Of a DNA stretch of 64,000 nt, positions 10,157-20,261 are shown piece after piece. The notes beneath the pieces are model-generated. The model was not told the DNA's origin. It saw nothing but the letters and a program-made list of their open reading frames with translations, and searched no databases. This stretch comes from Pirellulaceae bacterium. GTDB taxonomy: Bacteria > Planctomycetota > Planctomycetia > Pirellulales > Pirellulaceae. The stretch lies in contig JAHBXT010000001.1 in NCBI GenBank assembly GCA_019636385.1, positions 682,001 to 746,000 of the forward strand, read 5' to 3'. The stretch's first letter is position 1. Each line of letters starts with the position of its first letter. Position numbers and translations under genes: made by a program.

Positions 10157-10801
10157 ATGTCCACGCTCGACGCCGATCAATTGCTTGTGCAGCGTATTCG
10201 CCAGGGGGAATCGCAGGCCTGGGAGGAGTTGATCGCCCGCTATGAAGGTCGACTACAAGCCTTCGTCGAGTCGCGCATTCGCAATGCTGCGGCTAGCGAG
10301 GATGTAGTACAAGAGACATTTGTTGGATTTCTCAATAGCCTGCCCAACTACGACAGCGGTCGATCTCTTGAGAGCTACCTGTTTTCGATCGCTGCCTACA
10401 AGTTGACCGATCATTTGCGGCGCGAAGGGCGACGGCCAACCATTTCGCTCAATAGTCCGTCGGGCAGCAGCGCATCCCCATGGCAAATCGCCTCCAGTGG
10501 TGCTCGACCCGCCAGTACCATCGCTCGTAGTGGCGAACGCAAGCGACTTGAGGAACAGGCCATTGTTAGCGCGTTGAGTGACCAAATCGAAAAATGGAAG
10601 GCTCGTGGCGACTGGGCAAAACTGAAGTGCATCGAGCTGTTATTCGTGGTCGGTATGGGCAACAAAGAGGTGGCTGAATTGTTGGAAATGACCGAACAGC
10701 AAATTGCCAACTACAAGTCCGATTTTTTGACTCGCACCAAAAACCTGGTCGGGCGGCAGAACCTGAATGACGAAGTCTTTCCGGAGCTAGCCGGCGATTA
10801 G
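10157..10801 (+). CDS. RNA polymerase sigma-70 family factor, ECF-like
   Basis: A 214-residue sigma factor. Region 2 is evident: SQAWEELIARYEGRLQAF, SEDVVQETFVGFLNSLPNYD and SLESYLFSIAAYKLTDHLRR. After a low-complexity Ser/Pro linker (about 95-125), a region-4-like helix-turn-helix follows (IELLFVVGMGNKEVAELLEM, TEQQIANYKSDFL). The lengthened linker between regions 2 and 4 is unlike compact ECF factors. No anti-sigma gene is next to it, so its signal is unknown. Confidence 0.85.
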   Translation: MSTLDADQLLVQRIRQGESQAWEELIARYEGRLQAFVESRIRNAAASEDVVQETFVGFLNSLPNYDSGRSLESYLFSIAAYKLTDHLRREGRRPTISLNSPSGSSASPWQIASSGARPASTIARSGERKRLEEQAIVSALSDQIEKWKARGDWAKLKCIELLFVVGMGNKEVAELLEMTEQQIANYKSDFLTRTKNLVGRQNLNDEVFPELAGD

Positions 10802-10948
10802 TCGTCGCTCACACCATTCACCCTACACGTGATGGGCCGATGTCGAATAGAAAAGGCGCAGATTAGAATGGCACCTGTTCCATTCCCCTGTTTCCCACGC
10901 GTCCACTATCCGTCCATTCCCGAGCCGCCTACGCTCTGGCGAGCGCAA

Positions 10949-13882
10949 CTACTGGACCACTTCCAACCAAATGGGTCGGCTAGTTGGATTGCCGCTGGTC
11001 TCGGTCCGAAAGTGAAATTGGCGCAGCCCCGGTTTAACTTTTGGAGCTGCGGTGATAAACAACTCGCGCTCGATCTGCTCCTCAGGTATCAACAGACCGT
11101 TCAAACCGATATTATCCACAAACGCACCGTGTGGTAGATTGCGTCCCGAGTCCTCTCGACCAAAGCTGACTGGGCCGGCAAATCCTTGGCGATCGATGCG
11201 TACTCTGGCGGAGATAGTTTGACCAGGACGAATGATCAGCCGATCGACTTCCTGAACGGGGCGCTGTACGGATTCAGGTGAATTTGACAACACGCTGATG
11301 CGTACTTCTTGAGCATCCTGAATGGCCAGCTCCAGCTTCTCTGGCAGCGGCAGACCTCGATCATCTGTGATAGATGCGGTGTTCAATTCTGTGGCAGAGA
11401 TTGTTCGAGCCGTCAGCGGAATTTCCAGCGTTGCCTCAGACAGGATCGCATCGGGCTGCACAAAAATCGTCCCCAGTGCCAACTGCTGACCTGCCTCGAT
11501 GATCAAAGGATTGGTAGCCAACACACCCTCCGGCAAATCATGGAGCCAAATAGCGATCGCATCGTTCAGACCGTCGATGCGCTTGACGCTGGCCGACCAT
11601 TCGCGACCGCTGCCACGAGGTGTCTTGATTTTCAGTTGCGAAAAACTCAGCCGAAAGTCTGGCTGGGGCCTGAGAATTGATACCTGATATCGATATTGGG
11701 GACCACCAAAGCCGCGAGCATCCCGCACGCGCAGCAGATACTGGCCGTCGGCCGGCGCGGTAAACATCAGCCGCGAATCGGCCCCCAGCTCGCGCTGAGA
11801 GTCATCGTCGTTTTCAAAGTAAACGGGAAATACTGGCAAACCGTTGGGCAAGGGAACGTCGTCAGCGGCTAATGGGCTCACAATGTAGGCCGGTGCGCCC
11901 AGGGCATGTGCGACGGCTGTGGTACCAAAAAATGTGTGGCGCGAGCCGCTGCCGGGATAGACCTTGAATCCCGAGTCGGGTCCGCGCGGGTACAACCACA
12001 GTCGCGTGGTTTCCCCTTCAGAATATAGATATTCGTCCAATTCCATGTCTTCCCACTTGTGCAGCCGGAAATCATCAACGGTTGAGCTATCTTTGCCACG
12101 AAACGTAAAATAGGTCGCCCGTGTAGCTTGCAGTCGCGTATTCAGCACCGGCTGTCCATGGACATCGGTGACTTCGATCAGGCTATCCAGCGGCGATTGA
12201 TCTCGAGCTGCGCGGACTTCGATCAGCCACGATTGACCGCGCTGCGCCGTGAAACGAAACAGATCGACATCTGCACTTTGATTGTCGGCTTGCGGCGAGT
12301 CAATGACACCCAATACTTTGACAGGTATTGAGACATCCGTTGCCGACGAAACGTGATCATTGGGCTCGACTTCTGTCAGTTCGGTCAGTTGACTGGCCTG
12401 AGCCACGTGCGCACTAACGGAAGGCAGCGTGCGAGCTGCAGATTCTGAACTCATGTCAGCCGACGCTGATGGCATCCGACTGTGGCTCATTTGTCGAGCA
12501 TGCTCAGCCAGCATCTGGTCCAAAGTCGCGCGGGCAATCTCGATCACGCCACCTTTGAGATCAACCGCTTGCAGTGCCCCGTCGCCCGAACTGCACAGGC
12601 CGATTGGTACCTGAAGCGTCCTGGCCAATTCTCCCAAGGGCATCAGACTGTCTGCGGTCCAGAGTTTGATTGTCCTGTCGTTTGATGCTGAAACCAATAG
12701 ATCGGATCCAATGAACTGGACGGCAACCACATCCTTCTCATGTGCGAATCTGGCGTCCAGTAAAGGATTGATCGTGGGCTGCGTAGTGGACTGGATGCGC
12801 CAACGCCGAACCTGACGATCGCCGCCACCGGCAAACAAAGTTTGCCCATTTGGAGCAAAGCGGACGCAGCGCATCTCGCCTTCGGGCTGGCCGAGAGTAT
12901 CCAGCCGCTGGCCACTGGGAATGCTCCACAGTTTTACGGTTTGATCCGCGCTGGCGGTTGCCAAATGCTGACTGCTGGGGTGAAAATCCAAATCGTAGAT
13001 TGCTCCGTTGTGTCCCGTCAATCTCGCGACAATTTGCTCAGACTGCATATCTCTGACCACGACTGTTCGATCGTAGCTGCCGCTGGCCAACCAGCGACCA
13101 TCGGGGCTGAGCGCGGCACAATAAACGGCATCTGCATGATCGGCAAATGTTTTCAGGACTTTCCGTTCGGACAGCCCGACGAGCGTCACCGTACCGCTGG
13201 CTCCTACCTGACCTGCACCTACCACCAGTCTCTGCCCATCCGGAGACAGTCGTAGGCTGGTAATCTTGCCAGGCAATTGGTCGATAACGGTGGTGATTTC
13301 TCCGGAATCAACTTGCACAAACTCGATGCGTCCCCAGCGCCCCAATGCCAACTGCCGACTACCGATCGCCGCGACCGCCGTTACATGCTGATTCGACCGT
13401 TCGGCCGGCGACACCAGCATCGTCGCCGCTTTCGCCTGAGAAGGCATTGAAGATAATGAACTGGCATCTCCTGCGGGCGGTTGGGCACCCTGGGCAATCC
13501 AGCGGGCGATCAACGCAACATCATCGGATGTCGGTTGTGGCTGATCCTGAGGGGGCATCCGAGGTCGGTCAGCACCGCTAAGCAGTTGATACAGGACGCT
13601 CTCGTCGGGCTTGCCTGCTACGATGGCTGGACCGCGATCCTCCTCAAGCGGCTTATAGAGCGCCTCATAGCTGCTAACCGAAAATCCTGCCTCGGCATCC
13701 TGTTCACCGTGGCAGCCACTGCAGTATTTTTTCAGTACCGCTGCAACATCTTGAAAGTTAGCGGGCGGCTGCTGGGCAATACATGTCGCGGTACGCGGCG
13801 CTAGAACTGCAAGGGCCAATAACCACTGGACCAGGCATAGCGCCCAGCGCTGAGACAACAATTTGGTGCGTTGGTGAAGCAT
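10949..13882 (-). CDS. Exported cytochrome c / WD40 repeat protein
   Basis: A large protein of 977 residues. A signal segment (WALCLVQWLLALAVLA) is followed by a planctomycete-type cytochrome c domain with heme motif CSGCH and a probable Met ligand in DRPRMPPQDQP. A WD40 propeller occupies roughly residues 130-450 (for example DAVYCAALSPDGRWLASGSY, ASADQTVKLWSIPSGQ, SASNDRTIKLW). The C-terminal half is beta-rich with PPC-like segments (LRVRDARGFGGPQYRYQVSI). The frame opens further upstream to 14026, but that would overlap the next gene. The ATG at 13882 directly precedes the signal peptide. The family is abundant in planctomycetes and its electron-transfer partner is not known. Confidence 0.85.
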   Translation of the reverse strand: MLHQRTKLLSQRWALCLVQWLLALAVLAPRTATCIAQQPPANFQDVAAVLKKYCSGCHGEQDAEAGFSVSSYEALYKPLEEDRGPAIVAGKPDESVLYQLLSGADRPRMPPQDQPQPTSDDVALIARWIAQGAQPPAGDASSLSSMPSQAKAATMLVSPAERSNQHVTAVAAIGSRQLALGRWGRIEFVQVDSGEITTVIDQLPGKITSLRLSPDGQRLVVGAGQVGASGTVTLVGLSERKVLKTFADHADAVYCAALSPDGRWLASGSYDRTVVVRDMQSEQIVARLTGHNGAIYDLDFHPSSQHLATASADQTVKLWSIPSGQRLDTLGQPEGEMRCVRFAPNGQTLFAGGGDRQVRRWRIQSTTQPTINPLLDARFAHEKDVVAVQFIGSDLLVSASNDRTIKLWTADSLMPLGELARTLQVPIGLCSSGDGALQAVDLKGGVIEIARATLDQMLAEHARQMSHSRMPSASADMSSESAARTLPSVSAHVAQASQLTELTEVEPNDHVSSATDVSIPVKVLGVIDSPQADNQSADVDLFRFTAQRGQSWLIEVRAARDQSPLDSLIEVTDVHGQPVLNTRLQATRATYFTFRGKDSSTVDDFRLHKWEDMELDEYLYSEGETTRLWLYPRGPDSGFKVYPGSGSRHTFFGTTAVAHALGAPAYIVSPLAADDVPLPNGLPVFPVYFENDDDSQRELGADSRLMFTAPADGQYLLRVRDARGFGGPQYRYQVSILRPQPDFRLSFSQLKIKTPRGSGREWSASVKRIDGLNDAIAIWLHDLPEGVLATNPLIIEAGQQLALGTIFVQPDAILSEATLEIPLTARTISATELNTASITDDRGLPLPEKLELAIQDAQEVRISVLSNSPESVQRPVQEVDRLIIRPGQTISARVRIDRQGFAGPVSFGREDSGRNLPHGAFVDNIGLNGLLIPEEQIERELFITAAPKVKPGLRQFHFRTETSGNPTSRPIWLEVVQ

Positions 13883-13937
13883 GACTGACAGGTTGGCAAT
13901 GGCGGATGATGCAGAGTTGCAAGCACTCCATTGTAAT

Positions 13938-14675
13938 CTACCAATAGCGTTCGATGACAATCTGCCCTGGGGCCTTTTTCTTGTGCTTGACGATATTCCT
14001 AGCCGCCAGCAGCTGTTCGCAGTCATCTAACATGTCTGGGTTGCCGCAGAGCATGATGGCGTTATCCTGCGAGAATTCCAAGTCAGCGGCGCGCTCCAGC
14101 GAACCATTTTCGATACAGGTTGTAATGCGCCCACTGAGTCCATGTGAGTAGGCTTCGCGCGAGACAACCGGCAGATAACAAAATCGACCGGCGTTGCGCT
14201 GTGTGTATTCGGCCATTTCTGCTTGATACGCCAGATCGCGTACATGCCGCACTCCATGGACGATCACGATGCGCTGGTACCTCTCCCAGGGTTGTTGGGT
14301 CCGCAACATGGCGATGTAGGGAGCCAATCCGGTGCCGGTTCCGATCAACCATAGGCTACTGGCATCAGGACAATGCTCCAAAGTAAAACTGCCTGCTGCC
14401 TTTTGGCTTACATCCAGCACATCGCCGACTTTCAAGTTCCACAATCGGGGAGTCAACTGCCCGCCCTCAACCATGACGATAAAAAACTCCAAAACGTCGC
14501 CATGCGGGGAAGCTACGCTGTACGGGCGATGTAAATGACCGTCGGGTAGATCGAAGCCGAGTTGCAAGAATTGGCCAGGCTTGAACGGCTCCACTGCTGG
14601 GGCGCGAACGGCCAGCGTGAACAATCCCTCATCCCAAACATGCATGCGTTCAACAGTTGCGGGAGTCCATTTCAT
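13938..14675 (-). CDS. fpr: Ferredoxin/flavodoxin-NADP+ reductase
   Basis: FAD-dependent reductase of 245 residues. The FAD-binding barrel shows GQFLQLGF and the signature HRPYSVAS. The NADP-binding domain has LIGTGTGLAPYIAML and IVIVHGVRHVRDLAYQ, with a C-terminal LCGNPDMLDD. The C-terminus ends in an aromatic residue (ERYW), as in bacterial Fpr enzymes. It lies 55 bp upstream of the cytochrome/WD40 gene on the same strand. Confidence 0.9.
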   Translation of the reverse strand: MKWTPATVERMHVWDEGLFTLAVRAPAVEPFKPGQFLQLGFDLPDGHLHRPYSVASPHGDVLEFFIVMVEGGQLTPRLWNLKVGDVLDVSQKAAGSFTLEHCPDASSLWLIGTGTGLAPYIAMLRTQQPWERYQRIVIVHGVRHVRDLAYQAEMAEYTQRNAGRFCYLPVVSREAYSHGLSGRITTCIENGSLERAADLEFSQDNAIMLCGNPDMLDDCEQLLAARNIVKHKKKAPGQIVIERYW

Positions 14676-14920
14676 GAGTTGTCATCTAACCGCGTTATAA
14701 AGTGAAGTTAATGGCGCTACCGGCCTCAAGAAATGGATCACCATAACCGCCTGCGATAGGCTTGTCTACAAACACCCGTGCCGTGCCGACCGAAACCGAC
14801 GGCAATTCATAATCGCTCACACGATTTTCAAGGTGAGACAATCGCGGCCAGCGCTAGCCTGACAAGGGCAGGGCAGGGCGGGACGGTTACCGCAACGCTG
14901 CACTGGTGTCACCTGGAATG

Positions 14921-15658
14921 TCAGGTAGCCTCCTGCCCATTTTGGTTGCACAATCCTGAATCTGAATCGAGCCACGTGTCTTCGATGCGCCTCTGATGAG
15001 GGCGATATTTTGCTTTGTAGTTTAGGTGTCGGTTGGTAGCCACGTAGTAGCCCAAGTACAGCCACTGGAGCCCATGCCGCTGCGCCAACTCGATTTGCCT
15101 GAGAATGCACAGCGTGCCTGGGCTCCACGCCGCACAGGCCGGCTCGAAAAAGCAGTACACCGCCGATAAACAATTGCGCCCCACGTCGGTAATCGATATG
15201 GCGATCAGATGATCCTGCATCCACAGACTCAGTTCCAGCGAGGCATTGGGAGCGTGAAGCAAAAACGATCGGTAGTCATCGACGGTCAATGGTTGTTGGT
15301 TGCGCGCCAATTGTCGCTGCAGGCGATGGCGATTGAATAGGTCCACACGCTCAGTATCGACGGTTGGCTCATCTAATCGAAAGTCCATCCCCGTGGACCG
15401 TTGCAAGGCTCGCCGTTGTGACCGAGACGGCTGGAATCGACTAACTTCCAGGCGAATCGGCTGGCAAGCGGTGCAAGTGGGGCAATGCGGCCGATAGTAA
15501 AATGAGCCGCTGCGACGATAGCCCAACTCCATCAATTGATCAAATTGATCCAGACCGACTGCCACAGTCGGTAAACACATCGGTAACCGCGCCACTTGGT
15601 CAGGGAGATAGCTGCACGGCGAAGAATCGTCGGAAAAAACCCGCAGGTGTTCGATCAT
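14921..15658 (-). CDS. bpt: Aspartate/glutamate leucyltransferase (Bpt/Ate1 family)
   Basis: Transfers an aminoacyl group from tRNA to the N-terminal acidic residue of proteins, feeding the N-degron pathway. The N-terminal domain has CSYLPDQVARLP, YRRSGSFYYRPHCPTCTACQ and PIRLEVSRFQPSRSQRR. The C-terminal GNAT-like domain has SAVYCFFEP and LYLGYYV followed by MNYK-like LNYKAKYRP. Length of 245 residues is normal. It lies 12 bp downstream of the ketosynthase-like gene. Confidence 0.9.
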   Translation of the reverse strand: MIEHLRVFSDDSSPCSYLPDQVARLPMCLPTVAVGLDQFDQLMELGYRRSGSFYYRPHCPTCTACQPIRLEVSRFQPSRSQRRALQRSTGMDFRLDEPTVDTERVDLFNRHRLQRQLARNQQPLTVDDYRSFLLHAPNASLELSLWMQDHLIAISITDVGRNCLSAVYCFFEPACAAWSPGTLCILRQIELAQRHGLQWLYLGYYVATNRHLNYKAKYRPHQRRIEDTWLDSDSGLCNQNGQEAT

Positions 15659-15670
15659 AGGCGACCTGCA

Positions 15671-16936
15671 TCAGCACTCTAAGACAACGGCTGCAGCCTG
15701 TCCGTGAAATGTGAAACTGGATTGTAACACATGTCGCAACGACGTCGGCTGCATTTGCCGAACCACATCAACCGGGCAGGTCGGGTCAGCCTGTTGGTAG
15801 CCTAGCGTGGGTAAAACGTGACCAGCACCGGTAGCCAGCATCGCCGCCGTCAATTGTAACAAACCGCTGGCCGCCCCGGCTGTGCCGAAATAGCTTGAAA
15901 GAGCGGTCACCGGAGTTCCGGGAAGCACCGTGGCGACTGCTTGAGCCTCCGTTTGGTCGAGCTGTTGTTGGGAGAATCCTTGAGCGCTGACACACGCCAA
16001 GTCGTCGGCAGAAATATCGGCGGCCTGTAAAGCATGACTGACGGCCAATTCTATTCCAAGCTTGCTACCACGACGCTCGATCACAGGTCGGCCGAATCGA
16101 CTAACGACGCTACGCACATGTGCGTAGATATGAGCCTTCCGAGCAACGGCATGTCGGCGGCGTTCGAGCACCACGACAACTGCTGCTTCGGAGGGCACAA
16201 TTCCTGCCCGCCGCGCATCGAAGGCGCGGCTATGGTAATTGTCATCTACGGCACCAGATTGTTCGCAGTAGACATCGGGCAAGCGATAGGCCAGTCGAGT
16301 CGGCGAGATTCGCTCGCCTAATCCTCCTACAACCATTAAGTCCGCGTCGCCGCGTTGCATAATGCCAATCGCCTCACCGAGAGCCAGCAGACCACTGACC
16401 TCCTCAAGCGCAATCGTATTGTTCGGACCGCGGGCGTCGATGGCAATGGCGACATGGCAGGGAGGCATGTTGGGCAAGTAGCGCAACATCCACAACGGAA
16501 AAATGTGTTTTGAAAACTCACTGCCCCAGCGCCGCGCGTCGAATTGACCGTCAGTCTTGCATGCATCAATGGCGGCTGCTACCTCGCTAATATCGCCGGG
16601 TAACATCTCGGAGCCAAACACGACTCCCACCCGCTCGGGTTCCAACGCGGTTTCGGTCAACCGAGCATCCTCCCACGCCAAGTGAGCGGCAGAATATGCT
16701 AACTGAACTTCGCGCCCCATCAGCTTGAGTGCCTTGCGCGGCGTGACATAGTCCTTGCCATCGAAATTGTCGATGGCTGCGCCATAATAAACGCGATGTC
16801 CAGACGGACAGTTGAATATCGCGCGTGTGCCAGAAACGCCCTGCAGCAACTGCTGCTCCAGCGCTGGGCGACCTATGCCAAGAGGTGTCACGCAGCCTAC
16901 ACCGGTAATCACGATGTCGTCAAAACCTAGAGCCAC
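15671..16936 (-). CDS. Beta-ketoacyl synthase homologue lacking the catalytic triad
   Basis: A 421-residue thiolase-fold protein of FabF/KS type with a GTG start. It begins VITGVGCVTPLGIG, as in FabF. At the nucleophile position, the stretch GPNNTIALEEVSG puts Glu179 where FabF has Cys. The first histidine motif reads SAQG with Gln319 instead of His. In the second, SSYFGTAGAASG, Thr352 replaces His. It should not condense acyl chains by the usual chemistry. A chain-length-factor-like partner role is possible but no partner ketosynthase is adjacent. Alignment was done by eye. Confidence 0.8.
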   Translation of the reverse strand: MALGFDDIVITGVGCVTPLGIGRPALEQQLLQGVSGTRAIFNCPSGHRVYYGAAIDNFDGKDYVTPRKALKLMGREVQLAYSAAHLAWEDARLTETALEPERVGVVFGSEMLPGDISEVAAAIDACKTDGQFDARRWGSEFSKHIFPLWMLRYLPNMPPCHVAIAIDARGPNNTIALEEVSGLLALGEAIGIMQRGDADLMVVGGLGERISPTRLAYRLPDVYCEQSGAVDDNYHSRAFDARRAGIVPSEAAVVVVLERRRHAVARKAHIYAHVRSVVSRFGRPVIERRGSKLGIELAVSHALQAADISADDLACVSAQGFSQQQLDQTEAQAVATVLPGTPVTALSSYFGTAGAASGLLQLTAAMLATGAGHVLPTLGYQQADPTCPVDVVRQMQPTSLRHVLQSSFTFHGQAAAVVLEC

Positions 16937-17286
16937 TCTGCTGCCTACTTCTGCCTAACCTGATTGCTACTCTCGCCAGATAGTTGGGGGGCAGCAAAAT
17001 GTCCACGATCAGACGACCGTAGCACCGGTGACATACCGACGGTTTGCCTAACCGCCCCCATGATTCTACACCATCACCCTTCGATCGGCAGGGGGTTCTC
17101 ATAGCCCATAAGCACCGTTCCGTGCCGACATGCCAGATAATCATGGCGAACATTGCCGACCTCAGTTACTATGGTTTCGGCCAGCCCGAGCTGTGGGCGG
17201 CGTTGGTAGGAATTGTCAATGCTACGAGTTCGCCTATGCGCATGCAGAGAGCCAGTTACAGCACATGGCCGTGGAGGCCTAGACGC
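16937..17286. other. Divergent intergenic region
   Basis: About 350 bp between the ketosynthase-like gene and the DUF885 gene. The DUF885 frame is open through most of it but lacks coding character before the signal peptide. It probably holds both divergent promoters; no confident boxes were found. Confidence 0.45.
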
Positions 17287-19128
17287 ATGCGGCTTGTATT
17301 GATGATCGCGGCCTGCCTTGCCGTCAGGTTGTCGGCTGCCGCTCCTGCCGAAGAAACTGTAGTTGCGACTTCCGAGCCGGTGACTGAAGCCGCGACCGAG
17401 GCACAGGAAGAAGTTGACGCCAAGGGAGCGGATCACGCTGCGGCGAGTGTAGCTGTGGGAGTTGCGTTACCGACCGATGCGGTTCAGCAAATCATTCGCC
17501 AATACGTCGCTGACTTGGCTACTGTCGATCATCGCTTTCAAGTTGTCCTGGATGCCGAACGGCATCAGCTTCGGCACCACTGCGCTGAGTTCTGGCTGAA
17601 CGAACTGAAGAGGCTCGATTTTACCCTCCTGGATCGCGTTGGTCAGATCGACTACCTGTTGCTCAGAAATAAGCTGGAGTACGTGCTTGCCAAGCTGGAA
17701 CTTGATCGGCAACGCGATGCGCTGGCGGCTGAAGAGTTCTTGCCGTTTGCCGAAGCATTGGTCAAGTTTTGCAAGGCTCGCGAGGACATTTCTGGCCTGG
17801 ATGCCGCCCGAGCCGCCGAGCAATTAGATGGTCTAGCCGAACTAGTCGAACGGTTGCCGAAGCGACTTAACGGGAATGGTAGCGGCATGGCGGAAGATTC
17901 AGTACCTCGGCGCCTGAAGGCCTTGCGCAGTGTCGAGCTACTGAAATCGCTCCGCAAGTCGTTGGTAGAGGCCGATGGGTTTTATCAAGGCTATGACCCA
18001 AGTTATGCCTGGTGGTGCAAGCAGCCCTGGGAACGATTGCGCAACGCCATCGATCAATACACCACGTATCTACAGGACCGAATTGTTGGCGTGCCACAAG
18101 CCGACGACACAACGATCTTTGGACTGCCGCTTGGGGCCGAGGGAATTGCTCTGGAGCTAAGAAATGAATGGATTGCACATACTCCCGACGAACTTATCGC
18201 TATGGCCCAGCGTGAGATGGCTTGGTGCGACCAACAATTGCAATTGGCGGCGGCCGATTTACAGTGTGGAGACGATTGGCGTAAGGCGCTCGAAATCATC
18301 AAGGCGCGGCATGTGCCGCCTGGCAAACAGCCGGAAATGATTCGCGAACTAGCGTTTGAAGCGATTCGCTTTGTCGAGTCGCATAACTTGCTAACAATTC
18401 CCCCGTTGGCGGCCAACGGCTGGCGGATGACGATGATGAGTCCCGAACGCCAGCGCCTCAGCCCCTACTTCTTGGGTGGCGAAACAATCATTGTTTCTTA
18501 TCCCACCGACGCCATGACCCACCAAGAAAAGCTGATGAGCATGCGCAGCAATAATCAGCACTTTGCCAGGGCCACGGTGCATCACGAGTTAATACCAGGT
18601 CATTACATGCAGTACTACATGTTGGCTCGGCATCGCACCTACCGCAGTCTGTTCAGTACCCCATTTTGGATGGAGGGCTGGGCGCTGCACTGGGAAATGC
18701 TGTTGTGGGACTTGGATTTTCCACGCGGCCCTGAGGATCGGCTGGGAATGCTTTTTTGGCGCAAGCATCGCTGTGCGCGAATCGTCTTTTCGCTGAACTA
18801 TCATTTGGGCAAGATGACCCCCGAGCAATGCATCGACTATCTGGTTGAAAATGTCGGGCATGAACGATCGGCCGCAGCAGCCGAAATTCGTCGGTCGGTC
18901 ATGGGTGATTATGGCCCCCTGTATCAAGCAGCCTACATGCTGGGCGGCCAACAATTGCGCAAGCTGCACAGCGAACTAGTTCTCGGTAGTGGTCAGATGA
19001 CTCAATGCGACTTTCACGATGCGGTCCTTCGTGAACACTCGATCCCCATCGAAATTCTCAGGGCCTACCTGACCAACGCCGAACTACGGGCCGACGCCAT
19101 GCCCAGTTGGCGATTCGCCGATCCATGA
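17287..19128 (+). CDS. Exported DUF885 family protein (putative metallo-hydrolase)
   Basis: A 613-residue DUF885 protein with a signal peptide beginning MRLVLMIAACLAVRLSAAA. The ATG at 17287 is chosen because ggagg lies at 17273-17277; the frame opens back to 17044. The conserved HHELIPGHYMQ motif resembles the zinc-binding HExxH-type site of the family, with FWMEGWALHWE and a C-terminal GGQQLRKLHSEL downstream. Family members are thought to be carboxypeptidase-like, but activity here is inferred. A low-complexity Ala/Glu segment follows the signal peptide. Confidence 0.82.
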   Translation: MRLVLMIAACLAVRLSAAAPAEETVVATSEPVTEAATEAQEEVDAKGADHAAASVAVGVALPTDAVQQIIRQYVADLATVDHRFQVVLDAERHQLRHHCAEFWLNELKRLDFTLLDRVGQIDYLLLRNKLEYVLAKLELDRQRDALAAEEFLPFAEALVKFCKAREDISGLDAARAAEQLDGLAELVERLPKRLNGNGSGMAEDSVPRRLKALRSVELLKSLRKSLVEADGFYQGYDPSYAWWCKQPWERLRNAIDQYTTYLQDRIVGVPQADDTTIFGLPLGAEGIALELRNEWIAHTPDELIAMAQREMAWCDQQLQLAAADLQCGDDWRKALEIIKARHVPPGKQPEMIRELAFEAIRFVESHNLLTIPPLAANGWRMTMMSPERQRLSPYFLGGETIIVSYPTDAMTHQEKLMSMRSNNQHFARATVHHELIPGHYMQYYMLARHRTYRSLFSTPFWMEGWALHWEMLLWDLDFPRGPEDRLGMLFWRKHRCARIVFSLNYHLGKMTPEQCIDYLVENVGHERSAAAAEIRRSVMGDYGPLYQAAYMLGGQQLRKLHSELVLGSGQMTQCDFHDAVLREHSIPIEILRAYLTNAELRADAMPSWRFADP

Positions 19129-19244
19129 TCGACTGCGAACGCGACTTTATTCAGTGAGCATTTGGCCTTGGCAATCAGCCACCAGTCAAGGTACTGGCTA
19201 CTGAGGACTTGTGATTGCCGACCTTCACCCCGCAGTCCGTCGCT

Positions 19245-20261
19245 CTACCGCCCGTAGCGCTGCGCCAATTGAGCGATGATTTTCTTGATCTCACGGCGAC
19301 AATCGGCTGGCTGCAGCACTTCAGCTTCATTGCCCAATTGCAACACGCGCTGGATGATCTCCGTATGGTGGTAGGCCGTAACCGTCAACAAAACGTGGCC
19401 GTCCGATGCGGTCTGGAGTTTTTGCTGGGCGTGCCACGGGTCCTCTTCAACCCAACGCGCTGCCTGAGTTGACAAACGAATCACATACTCCTGCGGTTTC
19501 CCACCGCTGAAGATACCGACCGACTTGCCCAAGTGCTCGCGAAGATCAACCGCCGCATTGGGTTTGAACCAACTATCAAGCGCTTTGGCAGAGTTGAAAC
19601 GATCCAGTTTCCAGTGCCTCAGCCGCTGTGAGCCCTGGCCATCGCGCGATTCTTCGGTCGATACGACGTAGATACTCGACTGGAACAGAACCACGCCGTA
19701 GGGCTCCAACTTGCGCTGACTGGGCAGTCGCCCAGGGACTTGATATTCAATTTCCAAATGGCGATGCTCTTGGATCGCGCGGTTGACGGTCTTGAGCATC
19801 CCCTGATGCTTCTCATAGGTCTTGGTGGGTAGGCCCAGTACGTACAACGTGCGCCGATACCGCTCATAGTGTTCAAAGACCGCTTCGGGCAGTTGATCGC
19901 GGACTTTATTCCAGAAGGACTCGATGCCGATCCAAAATTGAGTTCCCACCAAGGGCAGCATTAAATCGCGGCCCATCGACAGCGAGATCAGCTCGCTGGC
20001 AGTGATTGGAATCTTGTGCAAGCCCTTATCGCTGCGGCTGAGCTTCCACACGCGGCCGCGCTGATTCTCCTCATCCATGATTGGCATTCCCGCGGCAATC
20101 AGAGCCTCCAAGTCTCGGCGGACGCTGCGGGGGTGAAGCGAAGTCAGCCCCAATTCGTCGACTAAGCTATCACGCAACTCCTCAAGTGTCGCCCCAAAAC
20201 GCAGTCGCTCAAGAATCTGCAGGATTTTGTGTTGTCGAATGAGCTGCTCATTGCGAGCCAT
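19245..20261 (-). CDS. WYL-domain transcriptional regulator
   Basis: A 338-residue regulator. An N-terminal helix-turn-helix (RQHKILQILERLRFGATLEE, HPRSVRRDLEALIAAGMPI) is followed by a WYL domain (LEIEYQVPGRLPSQRKLEPY ... RHWKLDRFNSAKAL) and a C-terminal WCX extension (YVIRLSTQAARWVEEDPWH). The ATG at 20261 is preferred over 20306 because aaggaag lies just upstream. WYL proteins often sense nucleic-acid ligands; the targets here are unknown. Confidence 0.88.
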   Translation of the reverse strand: MARNEQLIRQHKILQILERLRFGATLEELRDSLVDELGLTSLHPRSVRRDLEALIAAGMPIMDEENQRGRVWKLSRSDKGLHKIPITASELISLSMGRDLMLPLVGTQFWIGIESFWNKVRDQLPEAVFEHYERYRRTLYVLGLPTKTYEKHQGMLKTVNRAIQEHRHLEIEYQVPGRLPSQRKLEPYGVVLFQSSIYVVSTEESRDGQGSQRLRHWKLDRFNSAKALDSWFKPNAAVDLREHLGKSVGIFSGGKPQEYVIRLSTQAARWVEEDPWHAQQKLQTASDGHVLLTVTAYHHTEIIQRVLQLGNEAEVLQPADCRREIKKIIAQLAQRYGR

